Program-made: the position numbers and the translations under genes | Part shown: positions 1 through 13,959 of the stretch, one piece after another | Position numbering within the stretch: position 1 is the first letter of the stretch | Layout: every line of letters starts with the position of its first letter | The notes under the pieces: generated by a model | What the model was told of the DNA's origin: nothing | What the model saw: the letters and a program-made list of their open reading frames with translations, nothing else | Databases searched by the model: none | NCBI GenBank assembly: GCA_024036415.1 | Contig: JAMWET010000149.1 | Location: 1-64,000, forward strand | DNA: 64,000 nt | Origin: Prochilodus magdalenae | Taxonomy: Eukaryota > Chordata > Actinopteri > Characiformes > Prochilodontidae | Reading direction: 5' to 3'

Positions 1-3000
1 ACTAAACAAAACCGTACAACAACGCGCCTCAATATAGATACATCACTAAAACAAACGTTACAACAACGGGACTCCAAACAATCACTAACACAAACGACGG
101 ACACGCGCCTCAAACACAGATCACTAAAACAAACCGTACGAACACGCGCCTCAAACACAGCACTAACAAAACCATACCACACGCGCCTCAAACACAGCAC
201 TAAACAAACCGTACAAAACACGCGCCTCAAACAACAGCACTAAACAACCGTACAAACACGCGCCCTCAAACACAGCACTAAACAAACCGTACAACACGGC
301 GCCTCAAACACAGCACTAAACAAACCTACAAACACGCGCCTCAAAACAGGAACTAAACAAACCGTACAACCCGCGCCTCAAACACAGCACTAAACAAACC
401 ATACAACACGCGCCTCAAACACAGCACTAAACAAAACCATACAACACGCGCCTCAAACACAGCACTAAACAAACCATACGACACGCGCCTCAAACACAGC
501 AGAACTAAAACCGTACGACACGCGCACTCCAAACACAGCACTAACGTAATACGACACCGCCGCCTCAAACACAGGCACTAAACAACCGTAAAACAACACG
601 CGCCTCAAACACAGCACTACAAACCCCAAAACCGTAAACAACCATACATCAGCCTCAACACAGCACTAAACAAACCATACAACTACGCGCCCTCAAACAC
701 AGCACTAAACAAACCATACGACAACGCGCTCTCAATAACACAGCACTAAACAAACAGTACAACACGCGGCCTCAAACAAGCACTAAAACAAACCATAACG
801 ACACGCGGCTCAAACACAGCACTAAACAAACCATACAACACGCGCCTCAAACACAGCACTAACAACGACAACCAGCCCTCACTACACCAACGCCACAAAC
901 ATACACACTGCACTAAACAAACCATAACAACACGCGCCTCCACAAACACAGCACTAAACAAACCATACACACTTCGCCTCAAACACAGCACTAAACAAAA
1001 CCATACACACACCGCGCCTGCAAACACAGCACTGTAAACAAACCCATACAACACGTGCCTCAAAACACAGCACTAAACAAACCGTACAAACATCGCGCCT
1101 CCAACACAGCACTAAACAAACCGTACACCACGCGCCTCAAACACAGCACTAAACAAACCACTTAGGGACGACACGCCCGCCTCAAACACATCAACTAAAC
1201 AAACCGTACGACACGCGCCTCAAACACAGCACTAAACAAACCATACGACACGCGCCTCAAACACAGCACTAAACAAACCATACAACACGCGCCTCAAACA
1301 CAGCACTAAACAAACCATACAACACGCGCCTCAAACACAGCACTAAACAAACCACACGACACGCGCCTCAAACACAGCACTAAACAAACCGTACAACACG
1401 CGCCTCAAACACAGCACTAAACAAACCACACGACACGTGCCTCAAACACAGCACTAAACAAACCACACAACACACGCCTCAAACACAGCACTAAACAAAC
1501 CATACAACACGCGCCTCAAACACAGCACTAAACAAACCATACAACACACGCCTCAAACACAGCACTAAACAAACCACACAACACGCGCCTCAAACACAGC
1601 ACTAAACAAACCGTAAAACACGCGCCTCAAACACAGCACTAAGCAAACCACACAACACGCGCCTCAAACACAGCACTAAACAAACCGTAAAACACGCGCC
1701 TCAAACACAGCACTAAACAAGCCGTACGACACGCGCCTCAAACACAGCACTAAACAAGCCGTACGACACGCGCCTCAAACACAGCACTAAACAAACCATA
1801 CAACACGCGCCTTAATCACAGCACTAAACAAACCATACAACACGCGCCTCAAACACAGCACTAAACAAACCATACAACACGCGCCTCAAACACAGCACTA
1901 AACAAACCATACAACACGCGCCTCAAACATAGCACTGAACCAACCACACGACACGCGCCTCAAACACAGCACTAAACAAACCGTACAACACGCGCCTCAA
2001 ACACAGCACTAAACAAACCACACGACACGCCACAACACTAAACAAACCAACACGCGCCTCAAACACAGCACTAAAAAACAACCGTAAAACACCAAAACAC
2101 GCGCCCTCAAACACAGCACTAAACCAACCGTAACGACACGCGCCTCAAACACAGCACTAAACAAGCCGTACGACACGCGCCTCAAACACAGCACTAAACA
2201 AACCATACAACACGCGCCTTAATCACAGCACTAAACAAACCATACGACACGCGCCTCAAACACAGCACTAAACAAACCATACAACACGCGCCTCAAACAC
2301 AGCACTAAACAAACCGTACAACACGCGCCTCAAACACAGCACTAAACAAACCATACGACACGCGCCTCAAACACAGCACTAAACAAACCGTACAACACGC
2401 GCCTCAAACACAGCACTAAACAAACCATACGACACGTGCCTCAAACACAGCACTAAACAAACCACACAACACACGCCTCAAACACAGCACTAAACAAACC
2501 ATACAACACGCGCCTCAAACACAGCACTAAACAAACCATACAACACACGCCTCAAACACAGCACTAAACAAACCACACAACACACGCCTCAAACACAGCA
2601 CTAAACAAACCGTACAACACGCGCCTCAAACACAGCACTAAAACAAAAAACACACGACACGTAGCCTCAAACACAGCACTAAACAAACCACACAACACAC
2701 GCGCCTCAAACACAGCACTAAACAAACCACGACACAACCTCAAACACCAGCACGCCTCAAACCGTACAAACACGCTAAAAACCCTACAACACGCGCCTCA
2801 AACACAGCACTAAACAAACCATACAACACGCGCCTCAAACACAGCACTAAACAAACCGTACAACACGCGCCTCAAACACAGCACTAAACAAACCGTACAA
2901 CACGCGCCTCAAACACAGCACTAAACAAACCGTACGACACGCGCCTCAAACACAGCACTAAACAAACCGTACAACACGCGCCTCAAACACAGCACTAAAC

Positions 3001-6000
3001 AAACCGTACAACACACGCCTCAAACACAGCACTAAACCGTACGAAAACGCACCGACTCAAACCACAGCACTAAAACAAACCATACGACACGCGCCTCAAA
3101 CACAGCACTAACAAACCGTACATACAACACAACTCGCCTCAAACACAGCACTAAACAAACCATACGACACGCGCCTCAAACACAGCACTAAACAAACCGT
3201 ACGACACGCGCCTCAAACACAGCACTAAACAAACCGTACGACACGCGCCTCAAACACAGCACTAAACAAACCGTACAACACGCGCCTCAAACACAGCACT
3301 AAACAAACCGTACAACACGCGCCTCAAACACAGCACTAAACAAACCATACAACACGCGCCTCAAACACAGCACTAAACAAACCGTACAACACGCGCGTCA
3401 AACACACAGCACTAAACAAACCATACAACCGCGCGCCTCAAACACACGCCTCATAAACAAACCATACAACAAACCATACAACACGCGCCTCAAACACAGC
3501 ACTAAACAAAACCGTACAACACGCGCCATCAAACACAGCCACTAAACAAACCATACGACACGCAGCCTCAAACACACAGCACCTACACAACCGTACTAAA
3601 CACGCGCCTCAAACACAGCACTAAACAAACCATACGACACGCGCCTCAAACACAGCACTAAACAAACCATACAACACGCGCCTCAAACACAGCACTAAAC
3701 AAACCATACAACACGCGCCTCAAACACAGCACTAAACAAACCATACGACACGTGCCACAAACACAGCACTAAACAAACCATACAACACGCGCCACAAACA
3801 CAGCACTAAACAAACCATACAACACGCGCCTCAAACACAGCACTAAACAAACCATACAACACGCGCCTCAAACACAACACTAAACAAACCATACAACACG
3901 CGCCTCAAACACAGCACTAAACAAACCATACAACCTCAAACACAGCACTAAACAAACCGTACAACAAGCGCCTCAAACACAGCACTAAACAAACCGTACG
4001 ACACGCGCCTCAAACACAGCACTAAACAAACCGTACGACACGCGCCTCAAACACAGCACTAAACAAACCGTACAACACGCGCCTCAAACACAGCACTAAA
4101 CAAACCATACGACACGCGCCTCAAACACAGCACTAAACAAACCCTACCACACGCGCCTCAAACACAGCACTAAACAAACCATACAACACGCGCCTCAAAC
4201 ACAGCACTAAACAAACCACACGACACGCGCCTCAAACACAGCACTAAACAAACCGTACAACACGCGCCTCAAACACAGCACTAAACAAACCGTACAGACG
4301 ACACGTGCCTTCAAACACAGCACTACACAAACCCTACCACACGCGCCTCAAACACAGCACTAAACAAACCACACAACACGCGCCTCAAACACAGCACTAA
4401 ACAAACGACCCGAATTAACATACACGCGCCTCAAACACAGCACTAACACAACACCACAACACAACGCGCGCCAAAAAACACAGCACTAAACAAACCGTAA
4501 AACTCGCGCCTCAAACACAGCACTAAACAAGCCGTACGACACGCGCCTCAAACACAGCACTAAACAAGCCGTACGACACGCGCCTCAAATACAGCACTAA
4601 ACAAACCATACAACACAAACACGCCTAAATCACAGCACTAAACAAACCATACAACACGCGCCTCAAACACAGCACTAAACAAACCGTACAACACGCGCCT
4701 CAAACACAGCACTAAACAAACCATACAACCTCAAACACAGCACTAAACAAACCGAACGACACGCGCCTCAAACACAGCACTAAACAAACCACACAACACG
4801 CGCCTCAAACACAGCACTAAACAAACCGTACTACAAGCGCGTCCAACACACAGCACTTTAAACAAACCATAAACGACACGCGCCTCAAACACAGCACTAA
4901 ACAAAACCGTACTAACGAACACACGCGCTGCCTCAAACACAGCACTAAACAAACCTTACAACACGCGCCTCAAACACAGCACTAAACAAACCGTACAACA
5001 CGCGCCTCAAACACAGCACTAAACCGTACAACACGCGCATCAAACACAGCACTAAACAAACCATACGACACGCGCCTCAAACACAGCACTAAACAAACCG
5101 TACAACACGCGCCTCAAACACAGCACTAAACAAACCATACGACACGCTCCTCAAACACAGCACTAAACAAACCGTACGACACGCGCCTCAAACACAGCAC
5201 TAAACAAACCGTACGACACGCGCCTCAAACACAGCACTAAACAAACCGTACAACACGCGCCTCAAACACAGCACTCAACAAACCTTACAACACGCGGCCT
5301 CAAAAACACAGCACTAAACAAACCATACAACACACGCCCTCAAAAACACAGCACTAAACAAACCATACAACACGCGCCTCAAACACAGCACTAAACAAAC
5401 CCATACAACACGCGCCGCCTCAAACACAGCACTAAACAAAACCGTACAACACCGTACAACACGCACTGCGCCTCAAACACAGCACTAAACAAACATACAA
5501 CACGCGCCTCAAACACAGCACTAAACAAACCATACTAAACGAGTCTCAAAACACAGCACTAAACAAACCGTACGACACGCGCCTCAAACACAGCACTAAA
5601 CAAACCATACAACACGCGCCTCAAACACAGCACTAAACAAACCGTACAACACGCGCCTCAAACACAGCACTAAACAAACCGTACAACACGCGCCTCAAAC
5701 ACAGCACTAAACAAACCGTACAACACGCGCCTCAAACACAGCACTAAACGAAAACCGTAAAAACACGCGCCTCAAACACAGCACTAAACAAACCGTACGA
5801 CACGCGCCTCAAACACAGCACTAACACAAGCCATAACGACACGCGCCTCAAACCACACAGCACTAAAACAAACCATACAACACGCGCCCTCAAACACAGC
5901 ACTAAAAACAAACCACGCTACAACACGACCCCGTGCCAAACGCAAACACAGCACTAAACAAAACCAAGCCGTACGACACGCGCCTCAAACACACCACTAA

Positions 6001-8592
6001 ACAAACCATACAACACGCGCCTCAAACACAGCACTAAACAAACCATACACACGCGCCTCAAACACAGCACTAAACAAACCATACAACACGCGCCTCAAAC
6101 ACAGCACTAAACAAACCATAAACACGCGCCTCAAACACAGCACTAAACAAAACCATTACGACACGCGCCTCAAACACAGCACTAAACAAACCGTACGCCA
6201 CGCACCTCAAACACAGCACTAAACAAACCATACAACACGCGCCTCAAACACAGCACTAAACAAACCATACGACACGCGCCTCAAACACAGCACTAAACAA
6301 ACCATACAACACGCGCCTCAAACACAGCACATAAACAAAAATATACGACACGCGCCCTCAACACAGCACACAGCACTAAACAAACCATACAACACGCGCC
6401 TCAAACACAGCACTAAACAAACCATACAACACGCGCCTCAAACACAGCACTAAACAAACCATACAACACGCGCCTCAAACACAGCACTAAACAAACCGTA
6501 CGACACGCGCCTCAAACACAGCACTAAACAAACCATACAACACGCGCCTCAAACACAGCACTAAACAAACCATACGACACGCGCCTCAAACACAGCACTA
6601 AACAAACCATACAACACGCGCCTCAAACACAGCACTAAACAAACCGTACAACACGCGCCTCAAACACAGCACTAAACAAACCATACAACACGCGCCTCAA
6701 ACACAGCACTAAACAAACCATACAACACGCGCCTCAAACACAGCACTAAACAAACCATACAACACGCGCCTCAAACACAGCACTAAACAAACCACACAAC
6801 ACACGCCTCAAACACAGCACTAAACAAACCGTACAACACGCGCCTCAAACACAGCACTAAACAAACCGTACAACACGCGCCTCAAACACAGCACTAAACA
6901 AACCACACGACACGCGCCTCAAACACAGCACTAAACAAACCATACAACACGCGCCTCAAACACAGCACTAAACAAACCATACAACACGCGCCTCAAACAC
7001 AGCACTAAACAAACCATACAACACGCGCCTCAAACACAGCACTAAACAAACCGTACGACACGCGCCTCAAACACAGCACTAAACAAACCATACAACACGT
7101 GCCACAAACACAGCACTAAACAAACCATACAACACGCGCCTCAAACACAGCACTAAACAAACCATACAACACGCGCCTCAAACACAGCACTAAACAAACC
7201 GTACAACACGCGCCTCACCCACAGCACACAGCACTAAACAAACCATACAACACGCGCCTCAAACACAGCACTAAACAAACCATACAACACGCGCCTCAAA
7301 CACAGCACTAAACAAACCGTACAACACGCGCCTCAAACACAGCACTAAACAAACCATACAACCTCAAACACAGCACTAAACAAACCGTACAACAAGCGCC
7401 TCAAACACAGCACTAAACAAACCATACGACACGCGCCTCAAACACAGCACTAAACAAACCATACGACACGCGCCTCAAACACAGCACTAAACAAACCATA
7501 CAACACGCGCCTCAAACACAGCACTAAACAAACCATACAACACGCGCCTCAAACACAGCACTAAACAAACCATACAACACACGCCTCAAACACAGCACTA
7601 AACAAAACCGTACATAACAACACGCGGCCTCAAACACAGCACTAAACAAACCATACAACACGTGCCACAAACACAGCACTAAACAAACCGTACAAACACG
7701 CGCCTCAAACACAGCACTAAACAAACCATATACAACACGCGCCTCAAACACAGCACTAAACAAAACCGTAAAACACACGCGCTCAAACACAGCACTAAAC
7801 AAACCATACAACACGCACCTCAAACACAGCACTAAACAAACCATACAACACGCGCCTCAAACACAGCACTAAACAAACCATACAACACGCGCCTCAAACA
7901 CAGCACTAAACAAACCACACAACACACGCCTCAAACACAGCACTAAACAAACCGTACAACACACGCCTCAAACACAGCACTAAACAAACCGTACAACACG
8001 CGCCTCAAACACAGCACTAAACAAACCACACGACACGCGCCTCAAACACAGCACTAAACAAACCATACAACACGCGCCTCAAACACAGCACTAAACAAAC
8101 CATACAACACACGCCTCAAACACAGCACTAAACAAACCATACAACACGCGCCTCAAACACAGCACTAAACAAACCATACAACACGCGCCTCAAACACAGC
8201 ACTAAACAAACCATACAACACGTGCCACAAACACAGCACTAAACAAACCATACAACACGCGCCTCAAACACAGCACTAAACAAACCATACAACACGCGCC
8301 TCAAACACAGCACTAAACAAACCGTACAACACGCGCCTCAAACACAGCACTAAACAAACCATACAACACGCGCCTCAAACACAGCACTAAACAAACCATA
8401 CAACACGCGCCTCAAACACAGCACTAAACAAACCATACAACACGCGCCTCAAACACAGCACTAAACAAACCATACAACACACGCCTCAAACACAGCACTA
8501 AACAAACCATACAACACGCGCCTCAAACACAGCACTAAACAAACCATACAACACGCGCCTCAAACACAGCACTAAACAAACCATACAACACA
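1..8592. repeat. 37-bp minisatellite array, about 230 copies
   Basis: Tandem repeat with a 37-bp period, checked by spacing between successive copies (for example 8521 to 8558). The unit core is CGCGCCTCAAACACAGCAC, followed by an A/C-rich half with a CCATAC/CCGTAC/CCACAC variant site. The plus strand is very poor in G and T. The array is open at the left edge. Long stretches are perfect (about 1200-1990, 6370-7600, 7840-8590), while others carry many single-base insertions and deletions (1-1150, 2000-2140, 2640-2800, 3390-3600, 4380-4640, 5280-5560, 5730-5960). Short open frames reading LVLCLRRVLYGLFSAVFEA on the minus strand are repeat translations, not genes. The array probably lies in SLC25A32 intron 1, or further downstream in that gene. 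Confidence 0.98.
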
Positions 8593-9021
8593 CTTAAGTC
8601 ACTGGAAGCTAATCACAAATAACACCAAAATTGGCCGTGCAGGCTGACTCAGGTATGAGTGCTGAGGCGAGCCAAGAGAAATGCTGCATGCTTCACTACA
8701 GGCCTAAAATATGCCCCGAGGCTCCGGTCCAGGATTCTAGGGCAACGGTGCAGTTTAAGAATACGGCACTAGACCACGGTCCAAGTCCAGTCAACTCCAG
8801 TGTTATTTATTGGCATTCCTCTTAATAACTTGTAAACACTGGAACACAAATGTTGTTCTTCTGGCCTCATGGTGCAACATACAACAGCAGCACCTCAGAC
8901 TGCAGATACACAACAGTGTGAAGCAAGTGCAGAACATGCAATAAGCGCACCAGACGATAAATATACACAACATGACTACACAAGACAGTAAACACCAGGC
9001 AGGGCCGCACAGTATATACAA
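8593..9021. other. Single-copy spacer, no gene recognised
   Basis: Non-tandem sequence between two minisatellites. I searched it for SLC25A32 coding sequence on the minus strand (the C-terminal carrier repeats) and found none. Two short open frames, at 8631-8825 (+) and 9075-8803 (-), have no recognisable domain. Confidence 0.5.
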
Positions 9022-9660
9022 ACGGGGAAACTGGCATTTAGTAGCAGGTGGTGATTCAGGAACCGGTGTAAGCATTCTCAGAGTAAACTGTACAGAGTCT
9101 CATGGCAGATTCAGAATTCAGGATTTTGGTCCATGACTACGGCTCAAGTCTAATATTCAGTATTATGGTCTATGACTACGGCTCAAGTCTAATATATAGG
9201 ATTATGGTCTATGACTACGGCTCAAGTCTAATATTCAGTATTATGGTCTATGACTACGGCTCAAGTCTAATATATAGGATTATGGTCTATGACTACGGCT
9301 CAAGTCTAATATTCAGGATTATGGTCTATGACTACGGCTCAAGTCTAATATTCAGTATTATGGTCTATGACTACGGCTCAAGTCTAATATTCAGGATTAT
9401 GGTCTATGACTACGGCTCAAGTCTAATATTCAGGATTATGGTCTATGTCTACAGTTCAAGTCTAATATTCAGGATGGTGGTCTATGACTATTGTCCAAGT
9501 CTAACCTTTAGGATTGTTGTCTATGACTAAGACGGTAGATATACAGGACATAGGTATAGCGGCATTTAGCAGCAGGTAGTGATTCAGTGAACCAGTACAA
9601 ACATTGTCAGAGTACACTGTACAGAGAGGTTGAGTCTCAGATTTATGACTATGGTCCAAC
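9022..9660. repeat. 39-bp minisatellite flanked by a ~540-bp-spaced duplication
   Basis: Between about 9110 and 9532 a 39-bp unit (core TATGGTCTATGACTACGGCT) repeats roughly ten times. Because 39 is a multiple of three, it yields a 142-residue open frame reading VYDYGSSLIFRIM repeatedly, which I do not regard as a gene. The non-repetitive leader GGCATTTAGTAGCAGGTGGT at about 9022 recurs with small changes at about 9563, so leader plus array were duplicated as a unit with an offset near 540 bp. Confidence 0.9.
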
Positions 9661-10920
9661 GCTTATATTCAGGATTATGGTTTGTGAGTACGGTCCAAGT
9701 CATATATTCAGAATAATGGTCTATGACTATGGTTTGGGTCTAATTTTCAGGATAATGGTCTATGACTATAGTGATCCAAGCCTAAAGTTTATGACAAAGA
9801 CTATGGTGCAAGATTATGGACAAAGACTACATTCCTAAGACTTCGTCCAAGACCATTTTTCAAAACTATGATACAAATACAATGTACATTACTACAGTTT
9901 AACCCTAGTGTATGAGAATATGGTACAAGGTTTTGAAAGAAGGGTCTGGTCCAAGACTACAGTCTAAGACTATAATCTAACAGTATGATCCATGAAAATG
10001 TTCTCAATGGTCTAATACTATGATCAGGGTCCAAGCTAGATCCAAGTTTATGATCTAATAATTTGGTCCAAGTGCCCAAGTTTCATGTCTAAAATCCACA
10101 ACCATGATCCAACGCTAAGAATCAAGATAATGATGCATGCTTAATATCCAGACCTATGGTACAAGCCTAATGTTCAGTATTATGATCTAAGACTATGCTC
10201 CAAGTCTAATGCTCAGGTTTTACAGTCTATGGCTGTGGTCCAAGTCTAATATTCAGGATTATGGTCTATGACTATGGTCCAAGTATAATATGCACAACTA
10301 TAGTTAAGCCCAACGTTTAGCAATATGGTCTATAACCACTGGTCCAAGTCTAATATTCAGGATTATTGCAGAGGCAGTGGCCCAAAACCATTGTAGAAGC
10401 AATGGTCTAAGACTATGGTCCAAGCCTTTGATCCAATTCTATTTCCCAGGCCTAGTGTTAAGAACTCTGGTCTAGATCTGTGGCCCAAAACTATCGTCAA
10501 AACCTAATGTAGACTGTAAACTATAGCCTATGATTACGGTCCAGGTCTAATGTTCAGACCTGTGGTGCATGACCATGGTCCAAGCCTAAAGACCACAACT
10601 ACAGTTTAGGGCCCAAAACTCTGCTCCATCTATAAATATGGTGGTCCAAGCCTAATACTGAGGACTATCTGTCAATATATGTGGCCCAGAAACACTGGGG
10701 CCAAGCCAAATGTTCATAACTATGAGCTAGGCCTGTGGCCCAAAGCTATGGTCCAAGCCTAGAGTTCAGAACTAGACCTCATGCGTTTGGTCCAAGCTTA
10801 ATATTTAGGAGGATGGTCTTTGCATTTGGCCCAAGCTTAAAGTCCACGCCTTTGATCCAAAGCTGAGACTGAAGACATGACATGTGTCCAGCGTCTAAAA
10901 CCGTGATCAAAGGCTCTGGA
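9661..10920. repeat. Decayed relative of the 39-bp minisatellite
   Basis: The motif GGTCCAAGTCTAATATTCAG and variants of TATGACTATGGTCCAAG keep recurring at irregular spacing to about 10920, with divergence increasing to the right. This looks like an old array of which 9110-9532 is the young, homogenised part. No exon is visible. Confidence 0.75.
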
Positions 10921-11040
10921 CCAAGAATATCGTGTCCGTGTTAACACGACTTCGGTGGATGTCTTTTCTCCCAGCTGTAAACACATAAGTAGGTCAGGAC
11001 AGCTGCCAGAACCCTCCACGGCTCGCGATGCCAAGCTTAC

Positions 11041-11254
11041 CTGCAAAGCGGATCTTGACCAGATCGAGGGGGTGAAGCACCATTGTGGCTATGACTCCCC
11101 CGCTCAGCCCTGCGGCCAGATTCTCATATCTGATGTGCTTCAGGAGGCTCGCTGGAGCAGGAAAAGGCGAGCTGCTGGAGTCCGGAGGAGGGACGGGCAG
11201 GGTTGCTGCTGCTGCTGCTGCCCCGTGGTGTCGTTGTCTCGAAATAGCACTCAT
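11041..11254 (-). CDS. slc25a32: SLC25A32 first coding exon (mitochondrial folate/FAD carrier)
   Basis: This inner mitochondrial membrane carrier of the SLC25 family moves folate and/or FAD into the matrix. The ATG at 11254-11252 has A at -3 and opens 71 codons plus one base. Residues 1-36 are a variable leader with a run of six alanines encoded by a GCA repeat. Residues 40-49 read HIRYENLAAG, then SGGVIATMVLHPLDLVKIRF, the start of transmembrane helix 1 with the carrier signature P-x-D-x-x-K (PLDLVK). The exon ends at 11041 with a consensus GTAAGC donor (11040-11035), leaving phase 1 after RFA. In mammals the next residue is Val, which fits a split G|TN codon. The remaining roughly 230 residues are not in the window, so intron 1 exceeds 11 kb and contains the minisatellites to the left. 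The gene diverges from RIMS2. A paralogous SLC25 carrier is unlikely because RYENL plus this signature context is specific. Confidence 0.9.
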
Positions 11255-11720
11255 GGTTGTTTACAAGCGCGTCTCTGAGCGTGCCAGAGGAAGCGATACT
11301 ATAAATATATCATTTATGAGCGCAGACACGGTTGTAAGCGACGATCATGTAACCATTAGCCTGGTATCAACGTCACGGAGAGCTACAGCTTTACAGCATG
11401 ACCTCCACCGCATGGAGAAGCGCTTATGTTGTGCTGAAGAAGAAGAAGGAGGAGGAGGACGAAGCGCGCTTGTTTTCCCCACCCGTTTTCAGGGAAGCCC
11501 CGCCTCCTCCGCGCTACGATTGGCTAGCAGTGCGTGCTCAAGCTCTGTCCGCCTGCGAGCACGAGGTAGTAGCCAATCCGAACTCAGGGCAGGGGGCGGC
11601 ACGAGCCAATCCTAACACGAGAGGACGGGGCCTGACCGAAAACGGGTAGGGGAAAGGGGTGACGTCGAGGGGGGCGCGGCAGCGTTAAAGCGACAGCAAC
11701 TTTTTCCGAAAAACATAAAC
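11255..11720 (-). promoter_or_regulatory. GC-rich SLC25A32 promoter / CpG-island-like region
   Basis: This is CpG-dense sequence just upstream of the SLC25A32 start. It holds an inverted CCAAT box (GATTGGCT, 11518-11525), two direct CCAAT boxes (AGCCAATCC at 11571-11579 and AGCCAAT at 11604-11610), a GC box (GGGGGCGGC, 11592-11600) and a CRE-type TGACGTCG (11660-11667). I see no TATA box. NF-Y, Sp1 and CREB/ATF binding is inferred from motifs only. In mammals this kind of promoter is shared with a divergent gene; here no coding exon is visible on the plus side. Confidence 0.55.
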
Positions 11721-13458
11721 ACGAGACTCTGTCGGTTGGGAGGGACCCGGATGAAGGATGGCGGGGAAGGGAAGAGCGCGTTATGCAGTGTTATGTAATC
11801 CGTGAAACTGCTCGTTGCACCCTTGTTTTTGCACATTTTAGCCTCTGAGCTTACTCCGAGCAGAAGTGTGCAACAACCAGGAGAGAAGTTCTGGCCAAGT
11901 CGCCCACAGCGGGAGTGTAATGTTTATCATATTAAACACATATGACATCAAAATCCATATGCACACACGACATTCACCAGCAACGATAAAGTGTTAATGT
12001 ATATCACCTGAAATATACACAGACCAGACAATTTATTAGGTACACCTCCTTGTCCATGGTTGTGTGTTAGCGCGTGTTGTGCTGGTGTCATTGGATCACA
12101 GCAGTGCTTCTATTCACCAGCTTCCTCTTCACCAGCTTCGTATTCACTGGCTTCATATTCACCAGCTCACTATTTGCATGCTTTCTCTTTGCCTCCTCTT
12201 TTATCTGAAAACATACTTTTCTGTCATTTTACAATCTGTATGTAATGAGATCCACATTTATATCCGAGTAAAGTTTAATATGAACTCTTAAATATACTTT
12301 ATTTGATAATAAGGCCATGCAACATTGAATTCCCACACCTGAATTCCCATTATGACGTTATTTGGTATTATGTATTTAGAGGTATGTACTATTAAAATGC
12401 AAAACAGACATCATCATTACAGGTACATCTCTACAGGTACATCTCTACAGGTAAATTTGATGATGTTTAAGTGATGATGTTCAGGCTTTTACGCTGTACA
12501 GTCTATTACAACAGCACACTTTAACTGAACACAAGAATTAAGACACATCACTTATCATTAAAGTCTAACCTGTCTGGTGTTGAAGAGGGTTATGGTTCCT
12601 CAGACTGATAGCTTGTTGATGTAAAGTAAGCTGACACATGATCATTATTATAGGCTGCTTCACAATGGTACAGTACCTCCCGAGAGAGGGGGGGAGGGGG
12701 GCAGGGGAGGTGATGTTCAGACAAACAAACGCACAAGTTTATGTTTAATGATTTCCATTTCAGACACTGTGAATTTTAAACTGGTGAGGTGACTGAATAC
12801 TGTATGACTGGAATTTTTTAAACCATATGTCATAGTGTGGTACTGCTTTAAGTAAAAAACTTGAAAATGTCTTTTAATTATGTTTACTTCGTCTATCTGA
12901 TGACAAAAAGACATTTCTGAAAAGGACATATTGTCTGCAGTCTGAACACAGTTTCTAGGCGTCTGTCCCATTGGCTCCGGGTATCACCTATGTGCAGACT
13001 GTTTAGCTTGTTTTGCTGACCCCCTTCATGTTGTTCATCCCCAGCTTGCCTGCCACTGGGTGCGCATTGTCCTGACACTCAATGGTTAGCTGCATTGTAG
13101 TCTCTCCACACTGGTGTTGGCTGTTTACTATGTAACACTGTGAGCTCAGTAGCACAGTAACGGCTAAACCGTTTAGATCTAAAGTAACTCTATAGGCCTG
13201 TTCTACTGTGATTTACTATATTACACAATCAAGTGAATAAAAAAATACTGAATACTCAATTAGCACTATTATGGTGTCATGCAATGATACAGTAATGCAG
13301 CCAGTATTACCAACACATTGTCCTTTCTGTTTGCTGCAGAATCTCAGAAATTAACTTTGCTCTCATTCAGTCCTCTTACTTTTCTAATTTCCTGGAGAAT
13401 TAAACAGGTAAGATTTAAACGTAGTTCATAGTTCATTTAATTTGACCTTGGTGTAAAA
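11721..13458. other. Intergenic sequence, no gene recognised
   Basis: AT-richer single-copy sequence. A small threefold repeat (ACAGGTACATCTCT) lies at about 12418-12452. A short run resembling fish interspersed repeats (CAATTTATTAGGTACACCTC) lies at 12029-12048. I looked specifically for DCAF13 WD-repeat coding sequence on the plus strand and found none. Confidence 0.5.
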
Positions 13459-13560
13459 CAGTGGTGGTGAATGGAACCAGACGTCCACCTCTGAAAGCTC
13501 CCTCACAGAAAGTTACTGCATGTGAGTATTACTTCCAGGTTTTCCAGATTTTCCCATCAT
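13459..13560 (+). mobile_element. CAGTGGTG-TIR MITE, deleted copy
   Basis: It begins with the terminal repeat CAGTGGTGGTGAATGGAACC and continues through AGACGTCCACCTCTGAAAGC, then jumps to the part of the element reading TTCCAGATTTTCCCATCA. The middle of the element is missing compared with the copy at 28961-29295. It is one of five copies in the window. Confidence 0.7.
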
Positions 13561-13737
13561 TTTTTCATGATTTTTGTCCATTTATTAAGATTTATTTCTA
13601 ATAAACAGAATTATATATACACTCACCATCATCAGAACAGCTGCACCCAGAAGGAAGAGTGGGACTGTAGTGCTATTGGGAAGAAAGGTCACCAGGAACA
13701 ATAAATGATGATACATTTAGACTGATATTGGCAATAT

Positions 13738-13941
13738 TTATTGAGCTACACATACAGAAGTAGTGTCTATCAGTACGCAACATGCCAGACGTCTCGGCAT
13801 GGAGCTGTAGAGGTTCCTAATGGTACCCTGTAATAATCCATCCCATGCATCTTGAATATTCTCACACAGTTCCAGCAGATTGTGCGGTAGGGGTGTAGGT
13901 GGAGTGACACCAGGCCTTCTGGACATGTGACAACAAATCAT
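13738..13941 (-). pseudogene. Tc1-like transposase C-terminal remnant
   Basis: On the minus strand a frame reads RRPGVTPPTP, then LELCENIQDAWDG and NLYSSMPRRL. The SMPRR(L/V) block is typical of the C-terminus of Tc1/mariner transposases. No catalytic region is attached. A diverged, frame-broken relative lies at about 18164-18349. Confidence 0.6.
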
Positions 13942-13959
13942 TCATCTTGGCATCTGAGT

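Noticed and set aside
1..8592. Regular 37-bp direct repeats resembling a CRISPR array
   Set aside because: Repeats are head to tail without unique spacers, and the genome is a vertebrate.
9102..9530. 142-codon frame with a 13-residue YDYGSSLIF repeat
   Set aside because: The 39-bp minisatellite keeps frame only because the unit is divisible by three; flanking decayed copies contain stops and indels.
11398..11649. Open frame on the plus strand opposite SLC25A32 that might be DCAF13 exon 1
   Set aside because: The peptide (Lys/Glu run, then Pro/Ala/Arg) has nothing in common with the DCAF13 N-terminus; it is GC-rich promoter sequence.
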